Of a stretch of DNA of 64,000 nucleotides, positions 26,707 to 34,927 are shown piece by piece. This stretch comes from Pseudomonas fluorescens (GTDB taxonomy: Bacteria > Pseudomonadota > Gammaproteobacteria > Pseudomonadales > Pseudomonadaceae). A program made the position numbers and the translations under genes. The stretch is from contig NZ_LR134318.1 of NCBI RefSeq assembly GCF_900636825.1, forward strand, positions 4,708,001-4,772,000, written 5' to 3'. Numbering within the stretch: the first letter of the stretch is position 1; each line of letters begins with the position of its first letter. Under the pieces are notes generated by a model, which ran no database searches, had not been told where the DNA came from, and worked only from the letters and a program-made list of their open reading frames with translations.

Positions 26707-27801
26707 TCAATCGTCGCTGATGGTGATGTTCGGCATCGCCGGGGTTGCCGCTTCCTGCAAGACAATCCGCGCGCCGACGTGGCGCGCCAGTTCCTGATAA
26801 ACCATGGCAATCTGACTATCCGGCTCGGCGATGACCGTCGGCTTGCCGCCATCGGCCTGCTCGCGGATCAGCATCGACAGCGGTAGCGAAGCCAGCAGTT
26901 CGACGCCGTACTGCGTCGCCAGCTTCTCACCGCCACCCTCACCGAACAGATGTTCGGCATGCCCGCAGTTCGAGCAGATGTGCACGGCCATGTTTTCCAC
27001 CACGCCCAGCACCGGAATGTTGACCTTGCGGAACATTTCCACGCCTTTGCGCGCGTCGAGCAGGGCCAGATCCTGCGGCGTGGTGACGATCACCGCGCCC
27101 GCCACCGGGACTTTCTGCGCCAGGGTCAACTGAATATCGCCGGTGCCCGGGGGCATATCGATAACCAGATAATCCAGATCGCCCCACGCCGTTTGCGTGA
27201 CCAGTTGCAACAACGCACCGGAAACCATCGGCCCGCGCCAGACCATCGGTGTGTTGTCGTCGGTCAGGAACGCCATCGACATGACTTCCACGCCGTGCGC
27301 CTTGAGCGGCACGAACCACTTCTGATCCTTGACCTCGGGGCGGGTGCGCTCCGGGATGCCGAACATGATGCCTTGGCTTGGGCCATAGATATCGGCGTCG
27401 AGAATGCCGACCTTGGCACCTTCACGGGCCAGCGCCAGGGCGAGGTTGGCAGCGGTGGTCGACTTGCCCACACCTCCCTTGCCCGAAGCCACGGCAACTA
27501 CGTTCTTGACGTTTGCCAGCCCCGGAATCTGCGCTTGGGCCTTGTGCGCGGCGATGACGCTGTTGACTTCAACCTTCGCAATAACCACGCCGTCGAGGTT
27601 TTCAATGGCCAGTTGCAGCAGTTGTGCCCAGCCGCTCTTGAACAGGCCGGCGGCGTAGCCGATTTCCAGCTGCACATTGACGCAGTCACCGACAATCTCG
27701 ATGTTTTTCACGCAACCGGCGCTGACCGGATCCTGATTCAGGTAAGGGTCGGTGTATTGGCTGAGGACGGCTTCCACCGCTGCGCGAGTGACGGCGCTCA
27801 T
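26707..27801 (-). CDS. apbC: Iron-sulfur cluster carrier ATPase ApbC/Mrp
   Basis: A 364-residue MinD/Mrp ATPase. An N-terminal MIP18 (DUF59) domain spans about 1-80. The deviant Walker A GKGGVGKS lies at 107-114, followed by the switch motif (DADIYGPSQGIM) and a C-terminal CxxC (HICSNCGH) that holds the bridging [4Fe-4S] cluster. It delivers Fe-S clusters to apo-proteins in the cytosol. The ATG at 27801 has GGAG six bases upstream. It is divergent from metG, as is common in gamma-proteobacteria. Confidence 0.96.
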   Translation of the reverse strand: MSAVTRAAVEAVLSQYTDPYLNQDPVSAGCVKNIEIVGDCVNVQLEIGYAAGLFKSGWAQLLQLAIENLDGVVIAKVEVNSVIAAHKAQAQIPGLANVKNVVAVASGKGGVGKSTTAANLALALAREGAKVGILDADIYGPSQGIMFGIPERTRPEVKDQKWFVPLKAHGVEVMSMAFLTDDNTPMVWRGPMVSGALLQLVTQTAWGDLDYLVIDMPPGTGDIQLTLAQKVPVAGAVIVTTPQDLALLDARKGVEMFRKVNIPVLGVVENMAVHICSNCGHAEHLFGEGGGEKLATQYGVELLASLPLSMLIREQADGGKPTVIAEPDSQIAMVYQELARHVGARIVLQEAATPAMPNITISDD

Positions 27802-27849
27802 GGGCAACTCCGATAACAAGACTGGAAAAGATGGGAGCTATCGTACCTG

Positions 27850-27920
27850 AAAAGATCGCAGCCTTCGGCAGCTCCTACAGGGGATTATGAGTAGGCGCTG
27901 CCGAAGGCTCCGATCTTTTG
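27850..27920. repeat. Inverted REP pair between apbC and metG
   Basis: AAAAGATCGCAGCCTTCGGC and GTAGGCGCTGCCGAAGGCTC as facing units within the divergent apbC-metG intergenic region. Confidence 0.9.
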
Positions 27921-28024
27921 ATCTTTGCTGTTTCTCATCCAATGAAACAGGTGCACAGGGTGAAAAATATGCGCCAGCGCTTTATAGTGGCCGACCTCCG
28001 TTTCATCAAGTAGCGAAGCCCCAC

Positions 28025-30076
28025 ATGTCCGAACCACGCAAGATCCTCGTCACCAGCGCCCTGCCCTACGCCAACGGTTCGATTCACCTTGGCCATATGC
28101 TGGAATATATCCAGACCGATATGTGGGTGCGCTTCCAGAAGCATCGCGGCAATCAGTGCATTTATGTCTGCGCCGACGACGCCCACGGTTCGGCGATCAT
28201 GCTGCGCGCGGAAAAGGAAGGCATCACCCCGGAACAACTGATCGCCAACGTCCAGGCTGAACACAGCGCCGACTTTGCCGACTTCCTCGTCGACTTCGAT
28301 AATTTCCACTCCACTCACGCCGAAGAAAACCGTGAGCTGTCGAGCCAGATCTATCTGAAGCTGCGGGACGCCGGGCACATCGCCCAGCGCTCGATCACCC
28401 AGTATTTCGACCCGGAAAAGAAAATGTTCCTGGCCGACCGCTTCATCAAGGGCACCTGCCCGAAATGCGGCACCGAAGACCAGTACGGCGACAACTGCGA
28501 AAAATGCGGTGCGACCTACGCGCCCACCGACCTGAAGGATCCGAAGTCGGCGATCTCTGGCGCCACGCCGGTGCTCAAGGATTCCCAGCACTTCTTCTTC
28601 AAACTGCCGGACTTCCAGGACATGCTGCAGACTTGGACCCGCAGCGGCACTCTGCATGAAGCGGTCGCCAACAAGCTCTCCGAATGGCTGGATGCCGGCC
28701 TGCAGCAGTGGGACATTTCCCGCGATGCGCCGTATTTCGGCTTCGAGATTCCGGGCGAGCCGGGCAAGTATTTCTACGTGTGGCTGGATGCGCCGATCGG
28801 CTACATGGCCAGCTTCAAGAACCTCTGCGACCGCACGCCGGAGCTGGATTTCGACGCATTCTGGGGCAAGGACTCCACCGCCGAGCTGTATCACTTCATC
28901 GGCAAGGACATCGTCAACTTCCACGCCCTGTTCTGGCCAGCGATGCTCGAAGGCGCGGGTTACCGCAAGCCGACCGGGATCAATGTGCACGGCTACCTGA
29001 CCGTCAACGGCCAGAAGATGTCGAAATCCCGTGGCACCTTTATCAAGGCCCGCACTTATCTGGATCACCTGTCGCCGGAATACCTGCGCTACTACTACGC
29101 GGCCAAGCTGGGCCGTGGCGTCGATGACCTCGATCTGAACCTCGAAGACTTCGTGCAGAAGGTCAACTCCGACCTGGTCGGCAAAGTGGTCAACATCGCC
29201 AGCCGTTGCGCTGGATTCATCCAAAAGGGCAACGCTGGCCTGCTGGTTGATAACAACGCTGCGCCGGAACTGACCGAGGCCTTCCTCGCCGCCGCGCCAA
29301 GCATTGCCGACGCCTATGAAGCGCGCGATTTCGCCCGTGCCATGCGTGAAACCATGGCCCTGGCCGACCGCGCCAACGCGTGGATCGCCGACAAAGCGCC
29401 GTGGTCGTTGAACAAGCAGGAAGGCAAACAGGATGAAGTCCAGGCGATTTGCGCCACCGGTATCAACCTGTTCCGCCAACTGGTGATCTTCCTCAAGCCA
29501 GTGCTGCCGCTGCTGGCCGCCGATGCCGAGGCGTTTCTCAACGTCGCGCCGCTGACCTGGAACGACCACACCACGTTGCTGGCTAACCATCAGCTTAATG
29601 AATTCAAACCGTTGATGACCCGTATCGACCCGGTAAAAGTGCAAGCCATGACCGACGCCTCGAAAGAAGACCTCACCGCCAGCCAGACCGACACCGGCGC
29701 TGCTGCTCCTGCGGGCAACGGTGAATTGGCCAAGGATCCGCTGTCGCCGGAGATCGACTTCGACGCCTTTGCCGCCATCGATCTGCGCGTCGCGTTGATC
29801 GTCAAGGCCGAACACGTGGAAGGCGCCGACAAGCTGCTGCGCCTGACCCTCGATATCGGTGATGAGCAACGTAACGTGTTCTCCGGAATCAAGAGCGCTT
29901 ACCCGGATCCGTCCAAGCTCGACGGTCGTCTGACCATGATGATCGCCAACCTGAAACCTCGGAAAATGAAGTTCGGCATTTCCGAAGGCATGGTGATGGC
30001 GGCCGGCCCTGGCGGCGAAGAAATCTACCTGCTGAGCCCGGACAGCGGCGCCAAGCCGGGTCAGCGCATCAAATAA
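28025..30076 (+). CDS. metG: Methionyl-tRNA synthetase
   Basis: A 683-residue class I synthetase of the long, dimeric type. The HIGH-equivalent HLGH is at 21-24, the zinc knuckle Cys145/148/158/161 at CPKC...CEKC, KMSKS at 331-335, the anticodon domain follows to about 540, and a C-terminal tRNA-binding EMAP/Trbp111 domain occupies about 580-683 (FAAIDLRVALIVKAEHVEGA). It charges both initiator and elongator tRNA-Met. The ATG at 28025 starts MSEPRKILVTSALPY; the upstream frame from 27887 crosses a REP and is rejected. A terminator follows before rnfA. Confidence 0.99.
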   Translation: MSEPRKILVTSALPYANGSIHLGHMLEYIQTDMWVRFQKHRGNQCIYVCADDAHGSAIMLRAEKEGITPEQLIANVQAEHSADFADFLVDFDNFHSTHAEENRELSSQIYLKLRDAGHIAQRSITQYFDPEKKMFLADRFIKGTCPKCGTEDQYGDNCEKCGATYAPTDLKDPKSAISGATPVLKDSQHFFFKLPDFQDMLQTWTRSGTLHEAVANKLSEWLDAGLQQWDISRDAPYFGFEIPGEPGKYFYVWLDAPIGYMASFKNLCDRTPELDFDAFWGKDSTAELYHFIGKDIVNFHALFWPAMLEGAGYRKPTGINVHGYLTVNGQKMSKSRGTFIKARTYLDHLSPEYLRYYYAAKLGRGVDDLDLNLEDFVQKVNSDLVGKVVNIASRCAGFIQKGNAGLLVDNNAAPELTEAFLAAAPSIADAYEARDFARAMRETMALADRANAWIADKAPWSLNKQEGKQDEVQAICATGINLFRQLVIFLKPVLPLLAADAEAFLNVAPLTWNDHTTLLANHQLNEFKPLMTRIDPVKVQAMTDASKEDLTASQTDTGAAAPAGNGELAKDPLSPEIDFDAFAAIDLRVALIVKAEHVEGADKLLRLTLDIGDEQRNVFSGIKSAYPDPSKLDGRLTMMIANLKPRKMKFGISEGMVMAAGPGGEEIYLLSPDSGAKPGQRIK

Positions 30077-30093
30077 CAGATTGCAGTGAAACG

Positions 30094-30130
30094 ATCCCAC
30101 CGGCGTGCCCCGCATGCCGGTGGGATTTTT
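30094..30130 (+). terminator. Terminator of metG
   Basis: ATCCCACCGGC...GCCGGTGGGATTTTT, an 11-base stem with a G/C-rich loop, 17 bases after the metG stop. Confidence 0.9.
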
Positions 30131-30190
30131 CATATCTGGCCGGATAATGCCTAACCTTAAGAAACACCCGCCCGTTTCGCTGGCAGAACC

Positions 30191-30760
30191 ATGACCGAAT
30201 TTGTGCTTACGCTCATCAGTGCTGCGCTGATCAACAACTTCGTGTTGCACTGGCCGCTGGGTGTGGATTCGCTGTTAGCCGGCACTCGCCGCCAAGTGCA
30301 TGCGCTGGGGCTGGCGACGTTAAGCCTGATGCTGATCGTCGGCGTGATCGGCCATGCGATCTGGCAATGGTTGCTGCTGCCGCTGCACTTGGAGGCCTTG
30401 CGCCTGTTCGTGTTTCTGCCGTTGAGTGTGTTGCTGATCGCGCCGCTGTTGCAGTTATTGGCGCGCTGGTTGCCGAGGCTTTCGTTCGACGGACTCTGGC
30501 CGCTGTTGCTCGGCAATGCCGGTGTGCTCGGGCTGGCCCTGATCAACGCGCAAAACGATCAAGGCCTGCTGCATGCCGCAGCGCTGAGCCTGGGCGCCGG
30601 GCTCGGCTTCTGGCTGGTGTTGAGTCTGTTCTGTGATTTGCGTGAGCGCACGGCCGACAACGATATTCCCCTGCCCTTTCGCGGCCTGCCGATCGACTTG
30701 ATCAGCGCCGGTCTGATGGCAGCGATTTTTCTCGGATTCAGTGGACTGGTTAAAACATGA
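30191..30760 (+). CDS. rnfA: RnfA/RsxA-like membrane subunit lacking both cluster cysteines
   Basis: A 189-residue six-helix membrane protein collinear with E. coli RsxA (NNFVL at 15-19, PFRGLPIDLISAGLMA near the C-terminus, ending GFSGLVK). In RnfA/NqrE each of two half-helices carries a Cys that helps bind an iron centre in the membrane. Here these positions are Asp26 (LGVDSLL for the usual LGLCPF) and Ala110 (GNAGVLG for NCAVLG). Fold and context say Rnf, but electron transfer through this subunit as normally understood should be impaired. It opens a six-gene overlapping operon rnfABDGE-nth. Confidence 0.88.
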   Translation: MTEFVLTLISAALINNFVLHWPLGVDSLLAGTRRQVHALGLATLSLMLIVGVIGHAIWQWLLLPLHLEALRLFVFLPLSVLLIAPLLQLLARWLPRLSFDGLWPLLLGNAGVLGLALINAQNDQGLLHAAALSLGAGLGFWLVLSLFCDLRERTADNDIPLPFRGLPIDLISAGLMAAIFLGFSGLVKT

Positions 30761-31782
30761 GTCTGATTCAACGCATCGATGCCCTTTTGCCGCAGACCCA
30801 ATGCGGCAAATGCGGGCATCCGGGGTGCAAACCGTACGCAACAGGCATCGCAGCAGGCGAGCCGATCAACAAGTGTCCGCCGGGTGGTGACGAAACCATC
30901 GCCGCGCTGGCAGAGTTGTTGCGAGTGCCGGTATTGGAACTGGACGTCAGTCGCGGTTCGGCGCCGCCGCAGGTCGCGTTCATCCGCGAAGCCGAGTGCA
31001 TTGGTTGCACCAAATGCATTCAGGCCTGCCCGGTCGACGCCATCGTTGGTGCGGCAAAACTGATGCATACGGTAATCATCGATGAATGTACCGGTTGCGA
31101 CCTCTGCGTCGCCCCCTGTCCGGTCGACTGCATCGAAATGCACCCGCTGCCGCAGGGCACGCTGCCGGTAGTCGGCGGTCTGGCCGTCAGCCTGGACGAG
31201 CACCGCGCCCGCGCCGCCAAACGTGATCACGCTCGCCAACGTTTCGAGCGCCGTAACGACCGTTTGCGACGCGAAGAACAACACAAGCAGGCTGAACGAG
31301 AAGCGCGGGCTCAACGTGCCGCGCAACCGGCGGTCAACGCCACCGATCCGGTGCAGGCTGCGCTGGAACGGGTTCGCGCGCAGAAAGCCGCGACGGCGGA
31401 TGCGGCACTGAAAAAAGCCAAGATCGATGTGGCAATGAGCCGTGCACAATTGCACAAATCGTTGAAAGCCTTCGGCCATCCGCCGACGTTTGAGCAACAG
31501 TCACAATTGATCGTTTTGCAGAAGCAATTCGAGGCGGCGGAACAGGCTTTGGCGGAACTGGAAAGCCATGCTGCGCCTGCTCCGCAAATCATCGCGCCAG
31601 CGCAGGATGTCGATCTGAAACGGGCAAAAATCCAGTTGGCGATGCGCCGTGCCGAACTGAAAAAAGCGCAGACCGCCGAAAGCGCACCTGAGCAGATCGC
31701 AACGTTGCAACAGGCGCTGCACGAGGCGGAGCAAGCGTTGCAGGCCGCTGAGCATCAGGTGCAAGACCGTGTCGCTCCCTGA
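30757..31782 (+). CDS. rnfB: RnfB-like ferredoxin with RnfC-like C-terminal tail
   Basis: A 341-residue protein. It starts directly at the Fe-S domain (LLPQTQCGKCGHPGCKPYA, residues 10-28; further Cys in KCPPGG) followed by two [4Fe-4S] motifs CIGCTKCIQACP and CTGCDLCVAPCP (residues about 86-125). The usual N-terminal membrane helix of RnfB is absent. From about residue 145 a charged, Ala-rich helical tail follows (HARQRFERRNDRLRREEQHK; ALERVRAQKA; two copies of an LKxAKIxxAMxRAxL unit) that resembles the tail of RnfC, not of RnfB (about 190 residues in E. coli). The start overlaps rnfA by four bases. Confidence 0.85.
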   Translation: MSLIQRIDALLPQTQCGKCGHPGCKPYATGIAAGEPINKCPPGGDETIAALAELLRVPVLELDVSRGSAPPQVAFIREAECIGCTKCIQACPVDAIVGAAKLMHTVIIDECTGCDLCVAPCPVDCIEMHPLPQGTLPVVGGLAVSLDEHRARAAKRDHARQRFERRNDRLRREEQHKQAEREARAQRAAQPAVNATDPVQAALERVRAQKAATADAALKKAKIDVAMSRAQLHKSLKAFGHPPTFEQQSQLIVLQKQFEAAEQALAELESHAAPAPQIIAPAQDVDLKRAKIQLAMRRAELKKAQTAESAPEQIATLQQALHEAEQALQAAEHQVQDRVAP

Positions 31783-32752
31783 GATGCCGGGCGATCGCTT
31801 GCAACAGGCGATGCAGCGCGTCTTGCTCGCCACGTTGCCGGGGCTGCTGGTGCTGTTCTGGTTATACGGTTGGGGGTTGTTGATCAATCTGCTTCTGGCC
31901 AATGCCACCGCGTTGCTCGTCGAAGCGATAGTCGCGCAGTTGCGCCGGCAACCGCTATCGCCAACCCTGCGAGATGCCAGCGCGGTTGTCAGCGCCACCT
32001 TGCTCGCCGCCGCGCTGCCGCCCTACTGCCCGTGGTGGCTGACGGTCACCGCCATCGCTTCGGGTCTGTTGTTCGGCAAGCACCTGTATGGCGGCGCCGG
32101 GACAAATCCGTTCAACCCGGCGATGCTCGGATTTGCTCTGGTCATCCTGATGTTCCCGCAAGCGATGACTCAGTGGCCAGCGTATGGCCTCGATCTGTCG
32201 GCCACGTTTGCGCAGTTCTTCGTCCCGGACAAGGCACCGGATGCCTGGGCGCAGGCCACCGCGCTGGATAGCTTGCGCATCAACAAAAGCCTGACCGTGG
32301 ACGAGTTATTCGCCAGCCATTCTGCATTCGGTCACTTCGGCGGTCGCGGCATCGAGTGGGTGAATCTGGCATTTCTCGCCGGCGGGCTGTTGTTGCTGCA
32401 GCAACGGGTGATCGCCTGGCACGCGCCAGTCGGCATGCTTGCCAGCCTGTTTGTGGTCAGTCTGCTGTGCTGGAATGGCTCGGGTTCCGATTCCCATGGA
32501 TCGCCGCTGTTCCATCTACTGAGCGGCGCGACCATGCTCGGCGCGTTTTTCATCATTACCGAACCGGTGTCCGGCGCGCGAACGGCGCTGGCTCGATTGC
32601 TGTTCGGCGCGGGCGTCGGCTTGCTGACTTACCTGATTCGCACGTGGGGAGGCTATCCCGACGGCGTTGCCTTTGCGGTGCTGCTGATGAATCTTTGCGT
32701 ACCAGCGCTGGAACGGTTCGCCGCTCGGCGGCAGCCAGCGGTCAACCCATGA
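31769..32752 (+). CDS. rnfD: RnfD-like FMN-bearing membrane subunit
   Basis: A 327-residue membrane protein of about nine to ten helices. The covalent FMN motif is present (HLLSGATM, Thr255), as are the conserved GKHLYGGAGTNPFNPAM and GGYPDGVAFAVLLMN. In Rnf, RnfD carries FMN and a riboflavin and passes electrons across the membrane while coupling to H+/Na+ flow. The GTG at 31769 overlaps rnfB by 14 bases and has an AGGTG box; the ATG at 31784 is an alternative giving a protein five residues shorter. It directly follows rnfB, where rnfC would normally stand. Confidence 0.88.
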   Translation: MSLPEMPGDRLQQAMQRVLLATLPGLLVLFWLYGWGLLINLLLANATALLVEAIVAQLRRQPLSPTLRDASAVVSATLLAAALPPYCPWWLTVTAIASGLLFGKHLYGGAGTNPFNPAMLGFALVILMFPQAMTQWPAYGLDLSATFAQFFVPDKAPDAWAQATALDSLRINKSLTVDELFASHSAFGHFGGRGIEWVNLAFLAGGLLLLQQRVIAWHAPVGMLASLFVVSLLCWNGSGSDSHGSPLFHLLSGATMLGAFFIITEPVSGARTALARLLFGAGVGLLTYLIRTWGGYPDGVAFAVLLMNLCVPALERFAARRQPAVNP

Positions 32753-33354
32753 ACCGCACGATCAGCGCGCTGGTTCTGTTGTTATTGGCTGGCGTCGGCG
32801 TCAGTGCAACGTATTGGCTGCAACGCGCCAGTGCGCCGCAGATCGCCGCCGAGCAACGCATGGCCGAGAGCCGCAAAATGCTCGACGTGCTTGCGGTCGA
32901 CAGTTACGACAATCAACCGCTGGAACAGCCGCTGACATTGGCGGAAGCGGTTTTGCGCAACAGCACGCTGATAGGCGGCTACCGGGCAACCAGGAAAACT
33001 CAAACCGTCGCCGTGCTGCTGCGCAGCGTAACCGAGGGTTATGCCGGCAACATCGAGTTGCTGATTGCTATTGATGCCCACGGCACATTGCTCGGCGTCA
33101 AAACCCTCCGACAGAACGAAACACCGGCACTTGGCGGACCGATCGGCGATTGGCCGAATCGCTGGCTTGCGGTGTTCAGCGGCAAATCGCGCGACGACCC
33201 ACCGGACGCCGAATGGGCGCTGAAAAAAGATCAGGGACAATTCGATCAGATGGCCGGCGCGACTGTTACCTCGCGTGCAGCCGTCAACGCTATCCGCGAT
33301 GCGTTGCGCTATTTTGACCAGCATCGAACGGTCCTGCTGGGGGGCGGATCGTGA
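32749..33354 (+). CDS. rnfG: RnfG-like periplasmic flavoprotein subunit
   Basis: A 201-residue protein with one N-terminal membrane helix (SALVLLLLAGVGVSATYW) and a periplasmic FMN_bind domain. The flavinylation signature DQMAGATVTS carries the acceptor Thr172; covalent FMN would be attached by ApbE, which is not in this window. GGPIGDWPNRWLAVFSGK matches other RnfG proteins. ATG overlaps the rnfD stop (ATGA). It should accept or donate electrons on the periplasmic side together with RnfD. Confidence 0.9.
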   Translation: MNRTISALVLLLLAGVGVSATYWLQRASAPQIAAEQRMAESRKMLDVLAVDSYDNQPLEQPLTLAEAVLRNSTLIGGYRATRKTQTVAVLLRSVTEGYAGNIELLIAIDAHGTLLGVKTLRQNETPALGGPIGDWPNRWLAVFSGKSRDDPPDAEWALKKDQGQFDQMAGATVTSRAAVNAIRDALRYFDQHRTVLLGGGS

Positions 33355-33920
33355 ACCTGTCCAACTCACTGCTGCTGGTCTTGCTGTCAGGGTCGACGGA
33401 CTCGATGGCGGGCGCGCTGGGAACGCTGTTGGTGCTGGCCATCGTCATTGGCACGTACAGCCTGGGCATGCGCCCCCTGCGCTCACGCCTGGCGAGTCCA
33501 AGTGCTTTGCTGGCCAGTGTCCTGTTGGCCGCCACGCTAACCAGTTGTGCCGATATCCTCGCCCAGCGCTGGTTATTCGCCTGGCATCAGTCATATGGCC
33601 TGTATGGCGGGCTGATCGCTTTGCAGTGCGTGATACTGGAACAGCATGGTTTCTTCCGCCAGGCGCTAGCCGAGCGCGTCAGGCTCTGCGCGTTGTTTGC
33701 CGGGTTAATGCTGACGCTTGCCGTCCTGCGTGAGCTGACGGGCAAGGGCCATCTGGGTGCCGGACTGACCGAGCACGGCACCGCTCTGGTTTCGTTCGGC
33801 GAAGGCGTGCCGCTGGCTGCGCTGATTCCCGGCGCCTTCATTATTTTGGGGTTGTTGCTCGCCGCCCGTCAGGCGTGGACTCGCTCGAACTCTGTTATCA
33901 AGGAAACGCATCGCCCATGA
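33351..33920 (+). CDS. rnfE: RnfE-like membrane subunit, diverged
   Basis: A 189-residue protein with about six membrane segments, paralogous to RnfA and placed where rnfE is expected. It is more diverged than the rest. The first Cys position (LLGLCPLL in E. coli RsxE) is LSGSTDSMAG here with no Cys; the second is kept as Cys93 in ALQCVILEQHGF (for NCIVVGRAEAF). The C-terminal part LAVLRELTGKG...LIPGAFIILGLLLAARQ agrees with RnfE. GTG start at 33351 overlaps rnfG by four bases. Function as for RnfA; identity is supported by order as much as by sequence. Confidence 0.8.
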   Translation: MNLSNSLLLVLLSGSTDSMAGALGTLLVLAIVIGTYSLGMRPLRSRLASPSALLASVLLAATLTSCADILAQRWLFAWHQSYGLYGGLIALQCVILEQHGFFRQALAERVRLCALFAGLMLTLAVLRELTGKGHLGAGLTEHGTALVSFGEGVPLAALIPGAFIILGLLLAARQAWTRSNSVIKETHRP

Positions 33921-34555
33921 ATGCCGCAAAACGTCTGGAGATTTTCCGCCGACTGCATGAGGACAATCCCGAGCCAAAGACTGAACTGGCTTATTCCTCA
34001 CCTTTTGAATTATTGATTGCGGTCATTCTGTCGGCGCAGTCGACTGATGTTGGCGTCAACAAGGCCACCGCGAAACTGTTCCCGGTCGCCAATACGCCAG
34101 CCGCGATCCATGCGCTGGGGGTCGAGGGGTTGTCTGAATACATCAAGACCATTGGCCTCTATAACAGCAAAGCCAAAAATGTCATCGAGACTTGTCGCTT
34201 GCTGGTCGAACGTCACGGCAGTGAAGTGCCGCAGACGCGCGAAGAACTGGAAGCCTTGCCCGGCGTTGGTCGCAAGACCGCGAACGTCGTGCTCAATACC
34301 GCTTTTCGCCAATTGACCATGGCGGTCGACACGCACATTTTCCGCGTCAGCAACCGGACTGGGATCGCGCCAGGCAAAAACGTCGTGGAAGTGGAAAAGA
34401 AGCTGATGAAGTTCGTGCCCAAGGAATTTCTCCTCGACTCCCACCATTGGCTGATATTGCACGGTCGCTATGTGTGCCTGGCCCGCAAGCCTCGTTGTGG
34501 CAGCTGCCGGATCGAAGATTTGTGCGAGTACAAACACAAAACATCGGACGATTGA
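33917..34555 (+). CDS. nth: Endonuclease III
   Basis: A 212-residue DNA glycosylase/AP lyase of base-excision repair that removes oxidised pyrimidines. The helix-hairpin-helix LPGVGRKTANVVL lies at about 113-125 with the catalytic Lys120, the catalytic Asp138 is in AVDTHIFRVSNR, and a C-terminal [4Fe-4S] loop has Cys spaced 6-2-5 (CLARKPRCGSCRIEDLC). ATG overlaps rnfE by four bases, so it is translated from the rnf transcript, the usual gamma-proteobacterial arrangement. Confidence 0.98.
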   Translation: MNAAKRLEIFRRLHEDNPEPKTELAYSSPFELLIAVILSAQSTDVGVNKATAKLFPVANTPAAIHALGVEGLSEYIKTIGLYNSKAKNVIETCRLLVERHGSEVPQTREELEALPGVGRKTANVVLNTAFRQLTMAVDTHIFRVSNRTGIAPGKNVVEVEKKLMKFVPKEFLLDSHHWLILHGRYVCLARKPRCGSCRIEDLCEYKHKTSDD

Positions 34556-34661
34556 CTGGCTATTACGTTCTGCTATTCGTCGATTGAAAAAATCTTTTTT
34601 ACCCGCTGCAGGAATGTCGATATAAGGAGCGCCAAAGGCATTATCAGCCGGGAGTCAGCTT

Positions 34662-34838
34662 ATGAGCGACAAAGAGCAATTGGACGTAGATGACGAATTT
34701 ATTGCTACTGAGACCGATGACGCCGAACCGCGGGTCGAAGCCGCCAAGACCAATTTGAGCAAGCGCCGCACCATTGACAACCTGCTTGAAGAGCGCCGAC
34801 TGCAGAAGCAATTGGCTGATTACGATTTTGATCTTTGA
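34662..34838 (+). CDS. PA3496-family small protein (putative envelope integrity)
   Basis: A 58-residue acidic protein starting MSDKEQLDVDDEFIATETDD and ending LADYDFDL, with a basic middle (SKRRTIDNLLEERRLQKQ) likely helical. It is preceded by GGGAG eight bases before the ATG and followed at once by a terminator, so it is an independent short transcript. It matches the family annotated after P. aeruginosa PA3496, which also follows the rnf-nth block. No signal peptide or membrane segment is visible, so the name envelope integrity is only a database label. Confidence 0.82.
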   Translation: MSDKEQLDVDDEFIATETDDAEPRVEAAKTNLSKRRTIDNLLEERRLQKQLADYDFDL

Positions 34839-34844
34839 CTTTTG

Positions 34845-34872
34845 AAGCCTCCAGCAACGGAGGCTTTTTACT
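34845..34872 (+). terminator. Terminator of the PA3496-like gene
   Basis: AAGCCTCC-agcaac-GGAGGCTT followed by TTTTAC, seven bases after the stop codon. Confidence 0.9.
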
Positions 34873-34927
34873 TTTCAGCAGTCGCTGTAGTTGATCGGCC
34901 CATGAACCCCATCAATCAGCGAAGCAC

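Noticed and set aside
27935..30250. 771-codon open frame opposite metG
   Set aside because: It mirrors metG, a certain gene with all family motifs; long antisense frames are common in GC-rich codon usage and this one has no recognisable domain.
30757..31782. Frameshifted or missed rnfC between rnfB and rnfD
   Set aside because: rnfB and rnfD overlap by 14 bases and no other frame in this interval encodes RnfC motifs, so rnfC is truly absent here.
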